Notes: a model not told the origin generated them from the letters alone. A DNA stretch of 12,248 bases from Deltaproteobacteria bacterium (GCA_020348625.1 CP070752.1:2779012-2791259), one strand, 5' to 3'; shown: positions 1 through 8,529, counted from the stretch's first letter. Numbers and translations: made by a program.

Positions 1-418
1 CCAGCTTTATATCTGCCCCCATTGCTGAGAGGCCCTTGAGGTGCAAATCGATGGGGCGAGCGCCGATGGCACATCCGCCTGGCAGGGAAATCCTCGCCTT
101 GCCCAGCCTTGAGAGGAGCGGACCCAACACGAGTACGGATGCCCGCATGGTCTTGACCAACTGGTAGGGGGCGGTGTCGCTGTAGAGGTTATCCGAATTC
201 ACGGTGAGCGCCCCTTCGTGCTCCTCGAACGCAACCCCCAGATTAAAGAGGATCTCTCGTATAGTCCGGATATCCCTCAGTGCCGGTATGTTATGCAGGG
301 TATGCCTTCCGCCGGTGAGAAGACAGGAGCAGAGGATGGGTAAGGCGGCGTTCTTGGCACCGCTCACCTTTACTGCTCCGGCTATTGGAGTGCCTCCCTC
401 GATAATGATCTTATCCAT
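1..418 (-). CDS. murA: UDP-N-acetylglucosamine 1-carboxyvinyltransferase, N-terminal part
   Basis: First committed enzyme of peptidoglycan synthesis: it transfers enolpyruvate from PEP to UDP-GlcNAc in the cytoplasm. About 139 codons are present; the C-terminal two thirds lie beyond the left edge. The protein starts MDKIIIEGG and contains [12 protein letters not shown] with the conserved Lys22-Asn23 pair that binds PEP/UDP-GlcNAc in the family. The catalytic-loop motif [11 protein letters not shown] follows, with its Cys at residue 116, equivalent to Cys115 of E. coli MurA and the target of fosfomycin. Because Cys is kept rather than Asp, the enzyme is predicted to be fosfomycin-sensitive at this site (inference). 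The ATG at 418-416 lies inside the end of prmC, an 8-nt overlap, so the two are probably translated together. The family call is secure from the N-terminus alone; MurA versus a second paralogue (MurZ-like) cannot be settled here. Confidence 0.95.
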   Translation of the reverse strand, partial: MDKIIIEGGTPIAGAVKVSGAKNAALPILCSCLLTGGRHTLHNIPALRDIRTIREILFNLGVAFEEHEGALTVNSDNLYSDTAPYQLVKTMRASVLVLGPLLSRLGKARISLPGGCAIGARPIDLHLKGLSAMGADIKL

Positions 419-1307
419 GCTCCCTCTGGGCCTTTATCATTCGGTAGTTCTTGTGATAATCCATAAGCCGCTCTTGGCGGTGCAAGGATCGGGTTTCGCC
501 TATAAGAGCGAGTGCCTGCTCGGTCTGGCCCGGGTCCATCTCTATGAGCAGCCAGCCTCCGGGCTTCAGGTGGTTTTCCGCATCTGCGATGATTCTCTCG
601 ATAAAGTACATGCCCTTTTCGTGCCCGTCAAGGGCAATCCTGGGCTCATATGCACGTACCTCTTCGGGCAGGGTATCAAAGGCATCGCTCGCGATATAGG
701 GAGGATTAGAGATAATCATATCAAATGCGGGTGCAGGTTGCTCAAGCGCCTTGTAGAGATCACCCTGACAGAACGTTATTTTGCCGGATACAGCGTGCCG
801 TTCCGCGTTTTCCCTGGCAACGGCAAGGGCCTCGGCGGAGATGTCGGTTGCCCAGAAGGCAGCACCCTCGATCTCTTTTGCCAGGGATACGGCTATGGCC
901 CCGGATCCGGTGCCTAAATCGAGTGTCCTCGTTTGATCTCCACTGCCCTCAGGCAACTGATTGGTCTTTTTCAGGTTCAATGCCTCCTCAACGAGGATCT
1001 CCGTTTCCGGTCGTGGGACCATGACCGAGGGATTCACCACAAACTCGAGGGACCAAAACTCTTGACGGCCGGTGATATATTGAAGGGGTTCTCTGTTTAG
1101 ACGCCTTTTGACCAGGGCCCGATACTGGGCAACCTCGGAGTCGCGTAAGGGCTGATCAAACGAAAGATAGAGCTCGACGCGGGTTTTGCGTAATTGAAAG
1201 GAGAGGAGCACCTCTGCACAGAGGCGGGGGCTCTCTATTTGTTTATCTCGTAAGAACTCGGAGGTTACGTTGAGGATTTCCTTGATAGTCCATGTTCTTT
1301 GGGTCAT
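411..1307 (-). CDS. prmC: Peptide chain release factor N5-glutamine methyltransferase
   Basis: SAM-dependent enzyme that methylates the Gln of the GGQ motif in release factors RF1 and RF2, speeding peptide release. It has 298 residues, normal for the family. An N-terminal helical domain (about residues 1-85) precedes a Rossmann methyltransferase domain with the SAM-binding motif [14 protein letters not shown] at 130-143 and the signature NPPY at 201-204, which positions the substrate glutamine. Its ATG overlaps the TGA of prfA in an ATGA arrangement (1304-1307), so enzyme and substrate are translationally coupled. The 3' end overlaps the murA start by 8 nt. prfA followed by prmC is a widely conserved pair, which supports the call over other NPPY methyltransferases. 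Confidence 0.96.
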   Translation of the reverse strand: MTQRTWTIKEILNVTSEFLRDKQIESPRLCAEVLLSFQLRKTRVELYLSFDQPLRDSEVAQYRALVKRRLNREPLQYITGRQEFWSLEFVVNPSVMVPRPETEILVEEALNLKKTNQLPEGSGDQTRTLDLGTGSGAIAVSLAKEIEGAAFWATDISAEALAVARENAERHAVSGKITFCQGDLYKALEQPAPAFDMIISNPPYIASDAFDTLPEEVRAYEPRIALDGHEKGMYFIERIIADAENHLKPGGWLLIEMDPGQTEQALALIGETRSLHRQERLMDYHKNYRMIKAQREHG

Positions 1308-2380
1308 GACAGTTGAGTTGCCTGATCTTTTTCAGACTCGGCCTTAAAGTGGGCAAAGATCGGCTGCAAGATAAGATCAAGCTCACCCTGCAATACGTCC
1401 TCGAGCCTGTAGATCGTCAACCCAATTCTATGGTCGGTTATTCTGCCTTGCGGGAAATTATAGGTCCTGATCCGTTCGCTTCTATCGCCCGAACCAACCA
1501 TGTTTTTTCTCTCTTGGGAGATCTTGGATTGCTGTTCCATCTGTTCCATGTCCATAAGGCGAGATCGGAGCACCTTCATGGCCTTTGCCTTGTTCTTGTG
1601 CTGCGACTTCTCATCCTGACACGTCACTACCAGGCCGGTTGGGACATGGGTGATCCGAACGGCCGAATCAGTGGTGTTAACGCTCTGCCCGCCCGGACCT
1701 GAAGACCGGAACACGTCCACCCTTAGATCGGCAGGATCAATTGCTACATCAACCTCTTCTGCCTCGGGGAGAACCGCCACGGTAACGGCTGAGGTATGTA
1801 TCCTCCCCTGGGCCTCGGTCTCGGGAACCCGTTGAACCCGGTGAACCCCGCTCTCGTACTTGAGCCTGCTGTATACGCTGTTGCCCTCTATGGAGGCAAT
1901 GATCTCCTTGAACCCTCCCAAACCGGTGTAATTGCTGCTCAGGATATCCATCTTCCAGCCCTTCTCCTCTATATAGTGGCCGTACATCCTGAAGAGATCT
2001 GCGGCAAAGAGCGCTGCCTCCTCGCCACCGGTGCCGGCCCTGATCTCCAGGATGACGTTTTTTTCATCCCTCGGATCCTTGGGAACAAGCAGGGCTCCCA
2101 TCTCCTCCTCCAGCCTGGCCAGGGTTTGCTTCAGGCTCTCTATCTCCGCGTGCGCAAGCTCCCTGATCTCCGCGTCGGGATCATGGAGGAGGCTTCTGGT
2201 TTCCTGTATCTTCTGCTGGGTCGCCTTGTACTTGCGGAAGGTCTCCACAATGGGCAAAAGGCTCACGTGCTCTTTTCGGTATTTCCGGTAGAGACTTTGC
2301 TGCTGGATAATCTCCGGCTTGCTCAACTCATATTCCAGGGTATTAAGCCGTTTTTCTACTTCTTCAATCTGAGAAAACAT
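1304..2380 (-). CDS. prfA: Peptide chain release factor 1
   Basis: Class I release factor that reads UAA and UAG in the ribosomal A site and triggers hydrolysis of the finished peptide. It is 358 residues, the usual RF1 length. A coiled-coil-rich domain 1 (about 1-110) is followed by the core with [11 protein letters not shown] (116-126), the codon-reading PxT motif as PET at 186-188 within [17 protein letters not shown], and the catalytic GGQ at 230-232 within [15 protein letters not shown]. PxT rather than SPF separates RF1 from RF2. The ATG at 2380 lies 17 nt past the rpmE stop; no strong Shine-Dalgarno sequence is visible (only a weak AGAG and a GGT next to the start), so translation may depend on rpmE ribosomes. 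Downstream it overlaps prmC by 4 nt, and PrmC modifies its Gln232. Confidence 0.97.
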   Translation of the reverse strand: MFSQIEEVEKRLNTLEYELSKPEIIQQQSLYRKYRKEHVSLLPIVETFRKYKATQQKIQETRSLLHDPDAEIRELAHAEIESLKQTLARLEEEMGALLVPKDPRDEKNVILEIRAGTGGEEAALFAADLFRMYGHYIEEKGWKMDILSSNYTGLGGFKEIIASIEGNSVYSRLKYESGVHRVQRVPETEAQGRIHTSAVTVAVLPEAEEVDVAIDPADLRVDVFRSSGPGGQSVNTTDSAVRITHVPTGLVVTCQDEKSQHKNKAKAMKVLRSRLMDMEQMEQQSKISQERKNMVGSGDRSERIRTYNFPQGRITDHRIGLTIYRLEDVLQGELDLILQPIFAHFKAESEKDQATQLS

Positions 2381-2397
2381 ACCTAATTCGTCTCTTA

Positions 2398-2628
2398 TTA
2401 TTTCTTTTTCTTAGCCTTGCTAATTTCGCCTACCTTTTCGTACTTGCGCCTGAAACGCTCGACCCGGCCTCTTGAATCAACGATCTTTTGCTGGCCCGTA
2501 AAAAGCGGGTGACACTGGGAGCAGATCTCCACATTGATCTCCTTTACCGTGGAAAAGGTTTCAAATTCGTTTCCGCAGGCGCAATGAACAATTGCCTTTT
2601 GAAAAGGTGGATGAATATCTTTTTTCAT
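2398..2628 (-). CDS. rpmE: 50S ribosomal protein bL31 (zinc-binding type)
   Basis: Small protein of the large ribosomal subunit, 76 residues. The zinc ribbon is complete, with Cys16 and Cys18 (HCACGNEF) and Cys36 and Cys39 ([11 protein letters not shown]), so this is the C+ form rather than the zinc-free YkgM/RpmE2 paralogue made under zinc limitation. The conserved C-terminal segment [18 protein letters not shown] is present, followed by a lysine-rich tail. Start ATG 2628 is preceded by GGGAG about 10 nt upstream. It is the first gene of rpmE-prfA-prmC-murA; a possible promoter lies at 2697-2725 and the rho terminator is just upstream, so this is probably its own transcription unit. Confidence 0.96.
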   Translation of the reverse strand: MKKDIHPPFQKAIVHCACGNEFETFSTVKEINVEICSQCHPLFTGQQKIVDSRGRVERFRRKYEKVGEISKAKKKK

Positions 2629-2696
2629 CGCGTGCTCTCCCTTTTATTAAACCGCTACATGGTAACGCTTGGCTGATTCCACAAATTACATAGCAC

Positions 2697-2725
2697 TCTA
2701 TACACCCATTACGTATTTTCCGCAA
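2697..2725 (-). promoter_or_regulatory. Possible sigma-70 promoter for rpmE-prfA-prmC-murA
   Basis: Read on the minus strand, TTGCGG (2725-2720) and TATAGA (2702-2697) are separated by 17 nt, the ideal spacing, although each box is only partly consensus (3/6 and 4/6). The site sits between the rho terminator and rpmE and predicts a leader of about 60 nt. The position is convincing, the sequence match moderate. Confidence 0.4.
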
Positions 2726-2744
2726 TCACCAAGGTAACTGCAAC

Positions 2745-2793
2745 CCAAAAACAACAAAGCCCAAATACCAAATCGCGGTTCGACTTGGGCTTT
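2745..2793 (-). terminator. Intrinsic terminator downstream of rho
   Basis: On the minus strand the arms AAAGCCCAA (2793-2785) and TTGGGCTTT (2764-2756) form a 9-bp stem, followed by a T-rich run (GTTGTTTTTGG, about 2755-2745). It begins 23 nt after the rho stop codon and separates rho from the rpmE group. The loop is about 20 nt, rather long but acceptable. Confidence 0.75.
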
Positions 2794-2815
2794 GAGCTTT
2801 GGAATTCGCCGTGTG

Positions 2816-4063
2816 CTACTGGTTCATTGAGGCCAGAAACTCCTTGTTGTTCTTTGTTCCCGTAATCTTTTCGAGGAGAAATTCCATGCTATCAACAGGG
2901 GTGAGGGGGGAGAGGAGTTTGCGGAGGATCCAGATACGGTTCAGATCCTCCTCATCGACCAACAGCTCTTCCTTCCTGGTTCCGGAACGATTGATGTCAA
3001 GGGCGGGAAATATGCGCCTGTCGCTCAGTTTGCGATCCAGATTGACCTCCATGTTACCGGTGCCCTTGAACTCCTCGAAGATGACCTCGTCCATTCTGCT
3101 TCCCGTATCTATAAGGGCAGTGGCGATTATGGTAAGGCTTCCGCCCTGCTCCAGGTTCCGAGCGGCCCCGAAGAATCGCTTGGGCCGATGAAGGGCATTT
3201 GAGTCAACGCCGCCGGAGAGGATCTTACCGCTTGGAGGAACTACCGTATTGTAGGCCCTGGCGAGGCGCGTAATGCTGTCTAAGAGGATAAACACATCCT
3301 TCTTGTGCTCAACCAGTCTCTTGGCCTTCTCCAACACCATTTCTGCTACCTGCACGTGACGCTGCGGTGGTTCATCAAAGGTTGAGCTAATGACCTCGGC
3401 CTTCACGGATCGCTGCATATCGGTTACCTCTTCGGGCCGCTCATCGATGAGAAGCACGATCTTGTGAATATCCGGGTGATTGGCGGTCACGGCATTTGCA
3501 ATGTCTTTAAGGAGCATAGTCTTTCCGGCTCGCGGTGGTGAGACAATCAATCCCCTTTGTCCCATGCCAATGGGGGTCAAGAGATCCATGATCCTGGTTG
3601 AGAGGTTCTTGGGGTCCGTCTCTAACTTGATTCGCTCCGTGGGATAGAGAGGAATAAGGTTGTCAAAGAGTATTTTGTCCGCCGCTGCTTCCGGGTCTTC
3701 GAAGTTGATGTTCTCAACCTTCAAGAGCGCGAAGTACCGTTCTCCCTCCTTTGGGGGTCGTATCTGCCCTAAAACGGTGTCTCCGGTCTTGAGGGAAAAC
3801 CGCCTGATCTGGGATGGCGAAACATAGATATCGTCTGGCCCTGGGAGATAATTAGAATCCGGTGACCGGAGAAAGCCAAATCCATCGGGCAGGATTTCCA
3901 GAACCCCATCTCCGCTGATCACGCCGTTCTGTTCTGTCTGCGCCTGGAGGATAGAGAAGATGAGATCCTGCTTGCGCATGCTGGTGGCACCTTCGATCTT
4001 AAAAGTCTTGGCCACGTCTACCAGCTCGCTGATATTTTTGCCTTTGAGTTCAACTAAGTTCAT
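2816..4063 (-). CDS. rho: Transcription termination factor Rho
   Basis: Hexameric RNA-dependent ATPase/helicase that binds C-rich nascent RNA and releases RNA polymerase. It is 415 residues, close to the 419 of E. coli Rho, with no large insertion. An N-terminal helical Rho-N part (about 1-45) and an RNA-binding cold-shock-like domain ([20 protein letters not shown], 53-72) lead to the ATPase core. Walker A is SPPRAGKT at 175-182, the catalytic-Glu region is IDERPEEV at 206-213, Walker B is [16 protein letters not shown] at 257-272, the Q-loop is [12 protein letters not shown] at 276-287, and TGNMEV with the R-loop region follows. The ATG at 4063 has AGGGG nine nt upstream. It appears to be a single-gene unit, with a strong promoter at 4249-4277, a leader of about 180 nt and a terminator at 2745-2793. 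A long leader fits the self-attenuation known for rho in other bacteria (inference here). Confidence 0.98.
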   Translation of the reverse strand: MNLVELKGKNISELVDVAKTFKIEGATSMRKQDLIFSILQAQTEQNGVISGDGVLEILPDGFGFLRSPDSNYLPGPDDIYVSPSQIRRFSLKTGDTVLGQIRPPKEGERYFALLKVENINFEDPEAAADKILFDNLIPLYPTERIKLETDPKNLSTRIMDLLTPIGMGQRGLIVSPPRAGKTMLLKDIANAVTANHPDIHKIVLLIDERPEEVTDMQRSVKAEVISSTFDEPPQRHVQVAEMVLEKAKRLVEHKKDVFILLDSITRLARAYNTVVPPSGKILSGGVDSNALHRPKRFFGAARNLEQGGSLTIIATALIDTGSRMDEVIFEEFKGTGNMEVNLDRKLSDRRIFPALDINRSGTRKEELLVDEEDLNRIWILRKLLSPLTPVDSMEFLLEKITGTKNNKEFLASMNQ

Positions 4064-4248
4064 CGTTCTTGACCCCTAAAAAGAGAAATACGGAATAGAC
4101 CTCGGATAGTGAGGTAGGCTAAAAACCCTGTCATTCGCGAATATTATGAGTAAACGCTGATTATTGAGTAGACCTTCACTGAGAAAATGTTACATAACCA
4201 AAGCGTGCAAGGGATGTATTTCTGTGGGAATATGAAATAGTATTTAAA
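4064..4248 (-). promoter_or_regulatory. Long 5' leader of rho
   Basis: If transcription starts about 7 nt after the -10 box, the rho mRNA carries about 180 nt before its ATG. I see no convincing upstream ORF. Visible elements are a C-containing stretch near 4200-4230 (minus-strand TTCCCACAGAAATACATCCC), a perfect 10-bp palindrome ATTCGCGAAT at 4133-4142, and a 5-bp hairpin ACCTC/GAGGT (4115-4111 with 4103-4099) shortly before the Shine-Dalgarno AGGGG (4077-4073). Autoregulation by Rho binding to this leader is plausible by analogy only. Confidence 0.45.
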
Positions 4249-4277
4249 ATAATAAAGCTTCCATACCCCTATGTCAA
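4249..4277 (-). promoter_or_regulatory. Near-consensus sigma-70 promoter for rho
   Basis: On the minus strand there is a perfect -35 box TTGACA (4277-4272), a 17-nt spacer and TATTAT (4254-4249; 5/6 of the -10 consensus). The -35 box overlaps the last codons and TAG stop of the upstream pseudouridine synthase gene and one arm of the hairpin group at 4265-4300. It is the best promoter in the window. Confidence 0.8.
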
Positions 4278-4300
4278 GGGGTTTGACCCCTTATTTTTTT
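4265..4300 (+). terminator. Three-arm inverted repeat with T8 run, terminator-like on the plus strand
   Basis: On the plus strand the arms ACCCCT (4265-4270), AGGGGT (4277-4282) and ACCCCT (4286-4291) lie in series, so the middle arm can pair with either neighbour. The second pairing extends to a 7-bp stem AAGGGGT/ACCCCTT with a TTG loop, followed by a run of eight T (4294-4301), a textbook intrinsic terminator for plus-strand transcripts. No plus-strand gene is nearby. It overlaps the 3' end of the minus-strand pseudouridine synthase gene and the -35 box of the rho promoter. On the minus strand no T run follows the stem. Confidence 0.5.
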
Positions 4301-5279
4301 TATGGTGTGAATACTCACTGAGATATTGCAAGAGTGATGCCATATCTGCCGGAGGAGGTGTCTCAAACGTCATATATTCCTGCGAATCGGGATGACGGAA
4401 CCCCAGCAGCTCTGCATGGAGCATCTGTCGCGTTACCAGTGCCTGACACTCCTTCACTTGGGCAGGCTGGTTTTTCCACCATCTTTTTCCGTGCCCATAC
4501 ACACTGTCGCCCAGCACCGGATAGCCCATATGTGCCAGGTGAACCCGTATCTGATGCGTCCTGCCGGTGTAAAGGCTGACCCTCAAAAGCGAGAACCCAA
4601 GGGCAAAGGTGGATACCCTCTCCCATTCAGTTACCGCCTCCCTACCCCGAGAAACGGATGCATACATCTCCGTCCGCTTCATGGGGTGCCTGCTGATTGG
4701 CAGATCTATCCGCCCCCTCGCTTGTCCAACGCATCCATGCACCAGCGCCACATATCGCTTGGTGACCTCTCTTTTCTTGAATTGATCTGCCAACAGCCTA
4801 TGGGCCCGATCACCCTTGGCAACCACTAAGAGCCCCGATGTATCTTTATCGAGCCTGTGAACAATGCCAGGCCTTATTGGGCCACTCAGGGATGAGAGAT
4901 GTGCACATTTGTGAAGCAGGCCATGGACCAGCGTGCCGGTGTTATGGCCCGCAGAAGGATGAACTACCAGTCCTGGAGGTTTGTTGACCACCAGGATCGA
5001 GTCGTCTTCATAAACAAGCTCGAACTCCACCTCCTCGGATGGCTGCAAAACCATTTCCCGCGGCACATGCCGGATCGTTATGATATCGCCGGGTTTGAGT
5101 TGATAGCTCGGCTTCTTTGTATCGCCGTTAACGGTTATTGCGCCGTCCTTGATGAGGCTCTGGATGCGAGCCCTCGACAGATCGACAGCTTCATGGTCAG
5201 AGAGGAATTTGTCAAGCCTTTCATCGCCATCACGCAATGCATGATGAAAGGTTACGGTTTGCTCTCTTTCCTCTATCAC
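4269..5279 (-). CDS. RluD-family 23S rRNA pseudouridine synthase
   Basis: Converts specific uridines in structured RNA, most likely 23S rRNA, to pseudouridine. It is 336 residues, typical of RluA/RluC/RluD enzymes. An N-terminal S4 RNA-binding domain (about 18-75: RLDKFLSDH, ARIQSLIKDGAITVNG) precedes the catalytic domain with VVNKPPGLVVHPSAGH and the signature GIVHRLDKDTSGLLVVAK, whose Asp144 is the catalytic residue; GRTHQIRVHLAHMGYPVLGD follows. The start is GTG at 5279-5277: AGGA lies five nt upstream and an in-frame TGA further upstream rules out a longer form. It begins 23 nt after the carD stop, so the two are probably co-transcribed. The C-terminal lysine/Asn tail (residues 327-336) is encoded by the inverted-repeat/A-tract DNA and is probably not functional. 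RluD is the closest match by length and domain order, but the exact target uridines cannot be read from sequence. Confidence 0.92.
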   Translation of the reverse strand: MIEEREQTVTFHHALRDGDERLDKFLSDHEAVDLSRARIQSLIKDGAITVNGDTKKPSYQLKPGDIITIRHVPREMVLQPSEEVEFELVYEDDSILVVNKPPGLVVHPSAGHNTGTLVHGLLHKCAHLSSLSGPIRPGIVHRLDKDTSGLLVVAKGDRAHRLLADQFKKREVTKRYVALVHGCVGQARGRIDLPISRHPMKRTEMYASVSRGREAVTEWERVSTFALGFSLLRVSLYTGRTHQIRVHLAHMGYPVLGDSVYGHGKRWWKNQPAQVKECQALVTRQMLHAELLGFRHPDSQEYMTFETPPPADMASLLQYLSEYSHHKKNKGSNPLT

Positions 5280-5302
5280 AATGATCCTGTGCGGTTTACC
5301 CC

Positions 5303-5803
5303 CTATTCATCGGCGTTCTGCAGTGAAAAATTCAACTGGATATCCCGCTCTACGTCCTCCTCTTTCATATTCTTTGCAAGGGAGATCTCCTTAATGAGCA
5401 GGCTTCTGGCTGTATCCAACATCTTTCTCTCCCCAAAAGAGAGCTCTTTGTCTTGCTGTATGTTCGTGAGGTCGCGGTAGACCTCCGCAACCTCATACAC
5501 AGAACCGCTCTTGATCTTCTCCATATAATCCCGATAACGCCGGTTCCATGTCTGATTATCGTCCACGCAGATATCCCGCGCTTTGAGGATTGAGAAAACC
5601 TTCGATACTTCTTTTCGGTCTATGATCTGTCGTAGGCCGACGTTTGCCACGTTCGAAGACGGGATCATGATGATCATGTTGTTTTCAAGGATTCTCATGA
5701 CAAAGAAATCCTCCTGACAACCCGATATTTTCTTCTGCTCAATTCTCTCAATAATACCAACACCTTGTGCCGGATACACTGCCAGATCCCCTATCTTAAA
5801 CAT
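5303..5803 (-). CDS. carD: CarD/CdnL-family transcription regulator
   Basis: RNA polymerase-binding protein that stabilises open promoter complexes, often at rRNA and other housekeeping promoters. It is 166 residues, the family length. The N-terminal Tudor-like RNAP-interaction domain (about 1-60: [34 protein letters not shown]) binds the beta subunit in characterised members. The C-terminal helical DNA-binding domain contains [18 protein letters not shown]; its Trp86 matches in position the tryptophan that wedges into the minor groove in Thermus and mycobacterial CarD. The ATG at 5803 has a strong AGGAGG Shine-Dalgarno sequence. It lies 77 nt downstream of hppA and 23 nt upstream of the pseudouridine synthase gene. 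CdnL-type (essential, growth-related) is more likely than a Myxococcus CarD, which carries an extra HMGA-like tail absent here. Confidence 0.93.
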   Translation of the reverse strand: MFKIGDLAVYPAQGVGIIERIEQKKISGCQEDFFVMRILENNMIIMIPSSNVANVGLRQIIDRKEVSKVFSILKARDICVDDNQTWNRRYRDYMEKIKSGSVYEVAEVYRDLTNIQQDKELSFGERKMLDTARSLLIKEISLAKNMKEEDVERDIQLNFSLQNADE

Positions 5804-5872
5804 AGTTACCTCCTCTTCCGATTAATCCCTTGGCTACTCCATCGAGAAAGCAAGGTAGCTTTATTGGGATTT

Positions 5873-5917
5873 ACCGGTGCTTATCTCAAAAACAATCCGA
5901 TCATAGGGAGCACCGGT
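5873..5917 (-). repeat. Inverted repeat spanning the hppA stop codon
   Basis: ACCGGTGCT (5873-5881) and AGCACCGGT (5909-5917) form a 9-bp perfect stem with a 27-nt loop across the end of hppA. The right copy is part of a 12-bp palindrome AGCACCGGTGCT (5909-5920). No T run follows in the direction of transcription, so it is not a standard intrinsic terminator; it could protect or pause the 3' end of the hppA message. Confidence 0.4.
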
Positions 5918-7935
5918 GCTATTACCAAGGATACAACCGACATGAGTTTGATCAAGATATTCATTGCCGGACCAGACGTATCCTTGAATGGGTCACCTAC
6001 GGTATCGCCAACTACGGCAGCCTTATGGTTATCGCTGCCCTTACCGCCCAGGTTACCCTCTTCGATATATTTCTTTGCGTTATCCCATGCCCCGCCTCCA
6101 TTGGCCATGAAAAGGGCCAGAAATGCGCCCATTGCCGTTGCGCCCAGGAGCATTCCACCCAAGGTCTCCTTGCCAAGCAGGAAACCCACCGTCACCGGAG
6201 TAAGCACGGCGATCAGTCCCGGTGTTACCATCCTCCTGAGGGCCGCCCCGGTTGCGATTGACACACACGTGGCCGGATCCGGTTTGACCCCTTCCTTTCC
6301 CTCAAGAAGTCCCGGAATCTCACGGAATTGACGCCGTATCTCTTCCACAATACTGAATGCTGCCTTACCCACCGAGGTCATGGTGAGGGCCGCACAGAGC
6401 ATCGGTACAATACCTCCAATGAAAACCCCAATCACCACCATGGGGTTCTTTATATCTATTATCGCAAGCCCCGATGCCTGCGTATAGGCTACAAACAGGG
6501 CCAAAGCGGTGAGTGCAGCCGATCCAATGGCGAAACCCTTGCCGATCGCTGCCGTGGTATTGCCAAGCGCATCAAGCCCGTCGGTAATCTTTCTCGTCTC
6601 AGGGCCAAGGCCCGACATCTCGGATATGCCGCCGGCATTATCCGCTATGGGACCATATGCATCCACCGTCATCGTGGCGCCAACGGTGGAGAGCATTCCC
6701 ACTGCTGAAAGACCAATCCCGTAAATACCCGCTGCCTTAAAGCCGATAAACGTTGCGGCACAGATGCCCAAAATGGGAAGATAAGTGGACTGCATGCCAA
6801 CCGCAAGTCCGGCAATAATTACCGTGGCAGGGCCGGTTGCCGACTGACCGGCAATGGTCCTGATCGGTGGCCCAGAGGTGTAATACTCGGCAAGAAGCCC
6901 TATTGCGATCCCGCAAAGAAGCCCTGAAAACACCGCCCAAAATGCTCCCCAGGGCATTCCGATGGAATTCGTGATAAGAGCAGTCAAGATAACAAAAATA
7001 ACAGCTGCCACATACGTAGTATTTCTGAGGGCGCTGGCCGGATTACCACCCTGGAATACCCTGATGGAGAAAACCCCCACAAACGAGCTCAGGAGCCCTG
7101 CCATGACAACGAGGATGGGCATGGCCATATATTTGAGCTTTATGGTTACCGGGTCGAGCCCTTTCAACACGGGAAATTGATTGAGAAATTCAGGCGTCAC
7201 CGATAAGGTGGCCCCAATCGCGATCGTCGCAATAACGGAACCCACATAGGATTCGAATATGTCCGCCCCCATTCCGGCAATGTCGCCTACGTTATCTCCA
7301 ACATTATCTGCGATAACTCCGGGGTTCCGGGGGTCGTCTTCGGGTATGCCTGCTTCTACCTTGCCTACCAGGTCTGCGCCCACGTCCGCTGCCTTGGTGT
7401 ATACGCCGCCGCCGACCCGAGCAAACAGGGCAATCGAGCTGGCTCCCATGGCAAACCCGTTAATATACTGGGCGGTTACCGGGTCGCCCCCATAAAACCA
7501 GAACCAAAAACCGAGGCCCAACAAACCAAGACTGGCCACGGAAAGGCCCATTACTGAACCTGAAAAATACGATACGTTGAGTGCCTGCGCCTGACCGTGC
7601 TTGTTGGCGGCATCTGCCGTCCGAGAATTACCCTTGGTAGCTGCACTCATGCCCGAAAACCCGGCCAGCATTGAACAGAATGCCCCGGTCACGAAGGCTA
7701 TTCCCGTTCTCCACGAAATGCCAAACCCGAGCAAGAGGAAGACGATGGCTATAAAGAACACGAGAACGAAGTATTCCTTTCGCAAAAAAGCCATGGCTCC
7801 CGAATGGATCATACCCTCCAGGTCCTGCATCACCTGGGTTCCGTTTGGCTGCCTTTTGACATACAGAAATACCAGATACGCAATTATCAAACCCACAATA
7901 CCTAACCAAGCCGCATAAACAGTTAGACTCTGCAT
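5881..7935 (-). CDS. hppA: K+-dependent membrane-bound pyrophosphatase, ion-pumping (probably Na+ type)
   Basis: Integral membrane protein that hydrolyses pyrophosphate and uses the energy to pump Na+ and/or H+ out of the cytoplasm. It is 684 residues with the many hydrophobic helices (about 16) of the family. Substrate and metal motifs are all present: [11 protein letters not shown] (184-194), [20 protein letters not shown] (210-229), [16 protein letters not shown] (425-440) and [17 protein letters not shown] near the C-terminus. In [11 protein letters not shown] (458-468) Ala462 and Gly465 stand where K+-independent enzymes have Lys and Thr, so K+ dependence is predicted. Glu228 in [11 protein letters not shown] is placed as in Na+-pumping enzymes; plant H+ pumps have it shifted. 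Ion choice remains inference. The ATG overlaps the pth stop (TGATG at 7937-7933), and AAGGAGGT (7952-7945) nine nt upstream lies inside pth, indicating translational coupling. Confidence 0.96.
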   Translation of the reverse strand: MQSLTVYAAWLGIVGLIIAYLVFLYVKRQPNGTQVMQDLEGMIHSGAMAFLRKEYFVLVFFIAIVFLLLGFGISWRTGIAFVTGAFCSMLAGFSGMSAATKGNSRTADAANKHGQAQALNVSYFSGSVMGLSVASLGLLGLGFWFWFYGGDPVTAQYINGFAMGASSIALFARVGGGVYTKAADVGADLVGKVEAGIPEDDPRNPGVIADNVGDNVGDIAGMGADIFESYVGSVIATIAIGATLSVTPEFLNQFPVLKGLDPVTIKLKYMAMPILVVMAGLLSSFVGVFSIRVFQGGNPASALRNTTYVAAVIFVILTALITNSIGMPWGAFWAVFSGLLCGIAIGLLAEYYTSGPPIRTIAGQSATGPATVIIAGLAVGMQSTYLPILGICAATFIGFKAAGIYGIGLSAVGMLSTVGATMTVDAYGPIADNAGGISEMSGLGPETRKITDGLDALGNTTAAIGKGFAIGSAALTALALFVAYTQASGLAIIDIKNPMVVIGVFIGGIVPMLCAALTMTSVGKAAFSIVEEIRRQFREIPGLLEGKEGVKPDPATCVSIATGAALRRMVTPGLIAVLTPVTVGFLLGKETLGGMLLGATAMGAFLALFMANGGGAWDNAKKYIEEGNLGGKGSDNHKAAVVGDTVGDPFKDTSGPAMNILIKLMSVVSLVIAPVLPMIGLFLR

Positions 7936-8519
7936 CAGCCTTCCACCTCCTTTTTCCTCATTCCTGGGGAGTTGAACGTATTCATAACCGATTCCACATC
8001 CCGCATGACGAATAATTCGATTGCCTCTACCACTGTACGAAGTATGTCTTTAATCTGCTCCTTTTGATCTTCATAGGGAGGGCTTAACACGAAATCCTCA
8101 ATTGACTCCCCGTGCCTGGGTCGCCCTATTCCGATCTTGATTCTGTTGAATTCGGTGATCTTAAGATGAAAGAAAACCGATTCTAAACCTTGATGACCAC
8201 CTGCTCCGCCCCCGCGAACAATCTTCATGCGGCCAACGTCCAGATCTAGGTCATCGTGAATAACCATTATGTCCTTGGTCTCCGGCCGGTAGTATTCAAC
8301 CAGTTGTTTGACCGCGAGCCCAGATCGATTCATGAACGTCTGCGGACAGGACACAACCAGACGCTTGTCATGATACGTGGTTCGTGCGCTTAAGGCTTGA
8401 AAACGTCGATCGGATAAATGAAGGCCCAATTTTGCGCAGAAAAGATCAACCGCCTTAAATCCAAGATTATGTCTTGTATCGCGGTATCGTTTACCTGGAT
8501 TACCGAAACCGACTATCAG
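7935..8519 (-). CDS. pth: Peptidyl-tRNA hydrolase, probable CTG start
   Basis: Releases tRNA from peptidyl-tRNA that drops off the ribosome. The reading frame keeps the whole family N-terminus: [20 protein letters not shown], with the conserved Asn and catalytic His (residues 7 and 17 here). TFMNRSG, the catalytic-Asp motif HDDLDL, and [12 protein letters not shown] follow; Gln replaces the usual Asn of HNG. Yet no ATG, GTG or TTG precedes this block: upstream of it the frame reads CTG, TAC, CTA, GAG, AGA, CAT, AAT, AGG, AAG, GCG, GCA and then TAA. I chose CTG at 8519-8517: it gives 194 residues, the size of E. coli Pth, with GAGAG six nt upstream. CTA two codons earlier would give the more usual xYLIVG beginning. 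The first TTG (8429) would delete the catalytic His and is unlikely. The frame opens 10 nt after the rplY stop; the end overlaps hppA by 1 nt. Confidence 0.85.
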   Translation of the reverse strand: MIVGFGNPGKRYRDTRHNLGFKAVDLFCAKLGLHLSDRRFQALSARTTYHDKRLVVSCPQTFMNRSGLAVKQLVEYYRPETKDIMVIHDDLDLDVGRMKIVRGGGAGGHQGLESVFFHLKITEFNRIKIGIGRPRHGESIEDFVLSPPYEDQKEQIKDILRTVVEAIELFVMRDVESVMNTFNSPGMRKKEVEG

Positions 8520-8529
8520 GTATAGCTCT

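Noticed and set aside
204..917. Long plus-strand ORFs opposite prmC, prfA, rluD, hppA and prs
   Set aside because: They are antisense shadows of clear family members on the minus strand, with no recognisable domains and no suitable ribosome-binding context.
5804..5880. Separate carD promoter between hppA and carD
   Set aside because: TTGCTT near the middle has no acceptable -10 box at 16-19 nt. Only the Shine-Dalgarno sequence is convincing there.
7935..8429. Short pth starting at TTG 8429
   Set aside because: This form lacks the conserved GNPG and TRHN motifs, including the catalytic His, although both are intact and in frame upstream. The longer form is preferred.
7935..8519. pth as a pseudogene
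   Set aside because: All motifs are intact without stop or frameshift and the gene is usually essential. Only the start codon is unusual.
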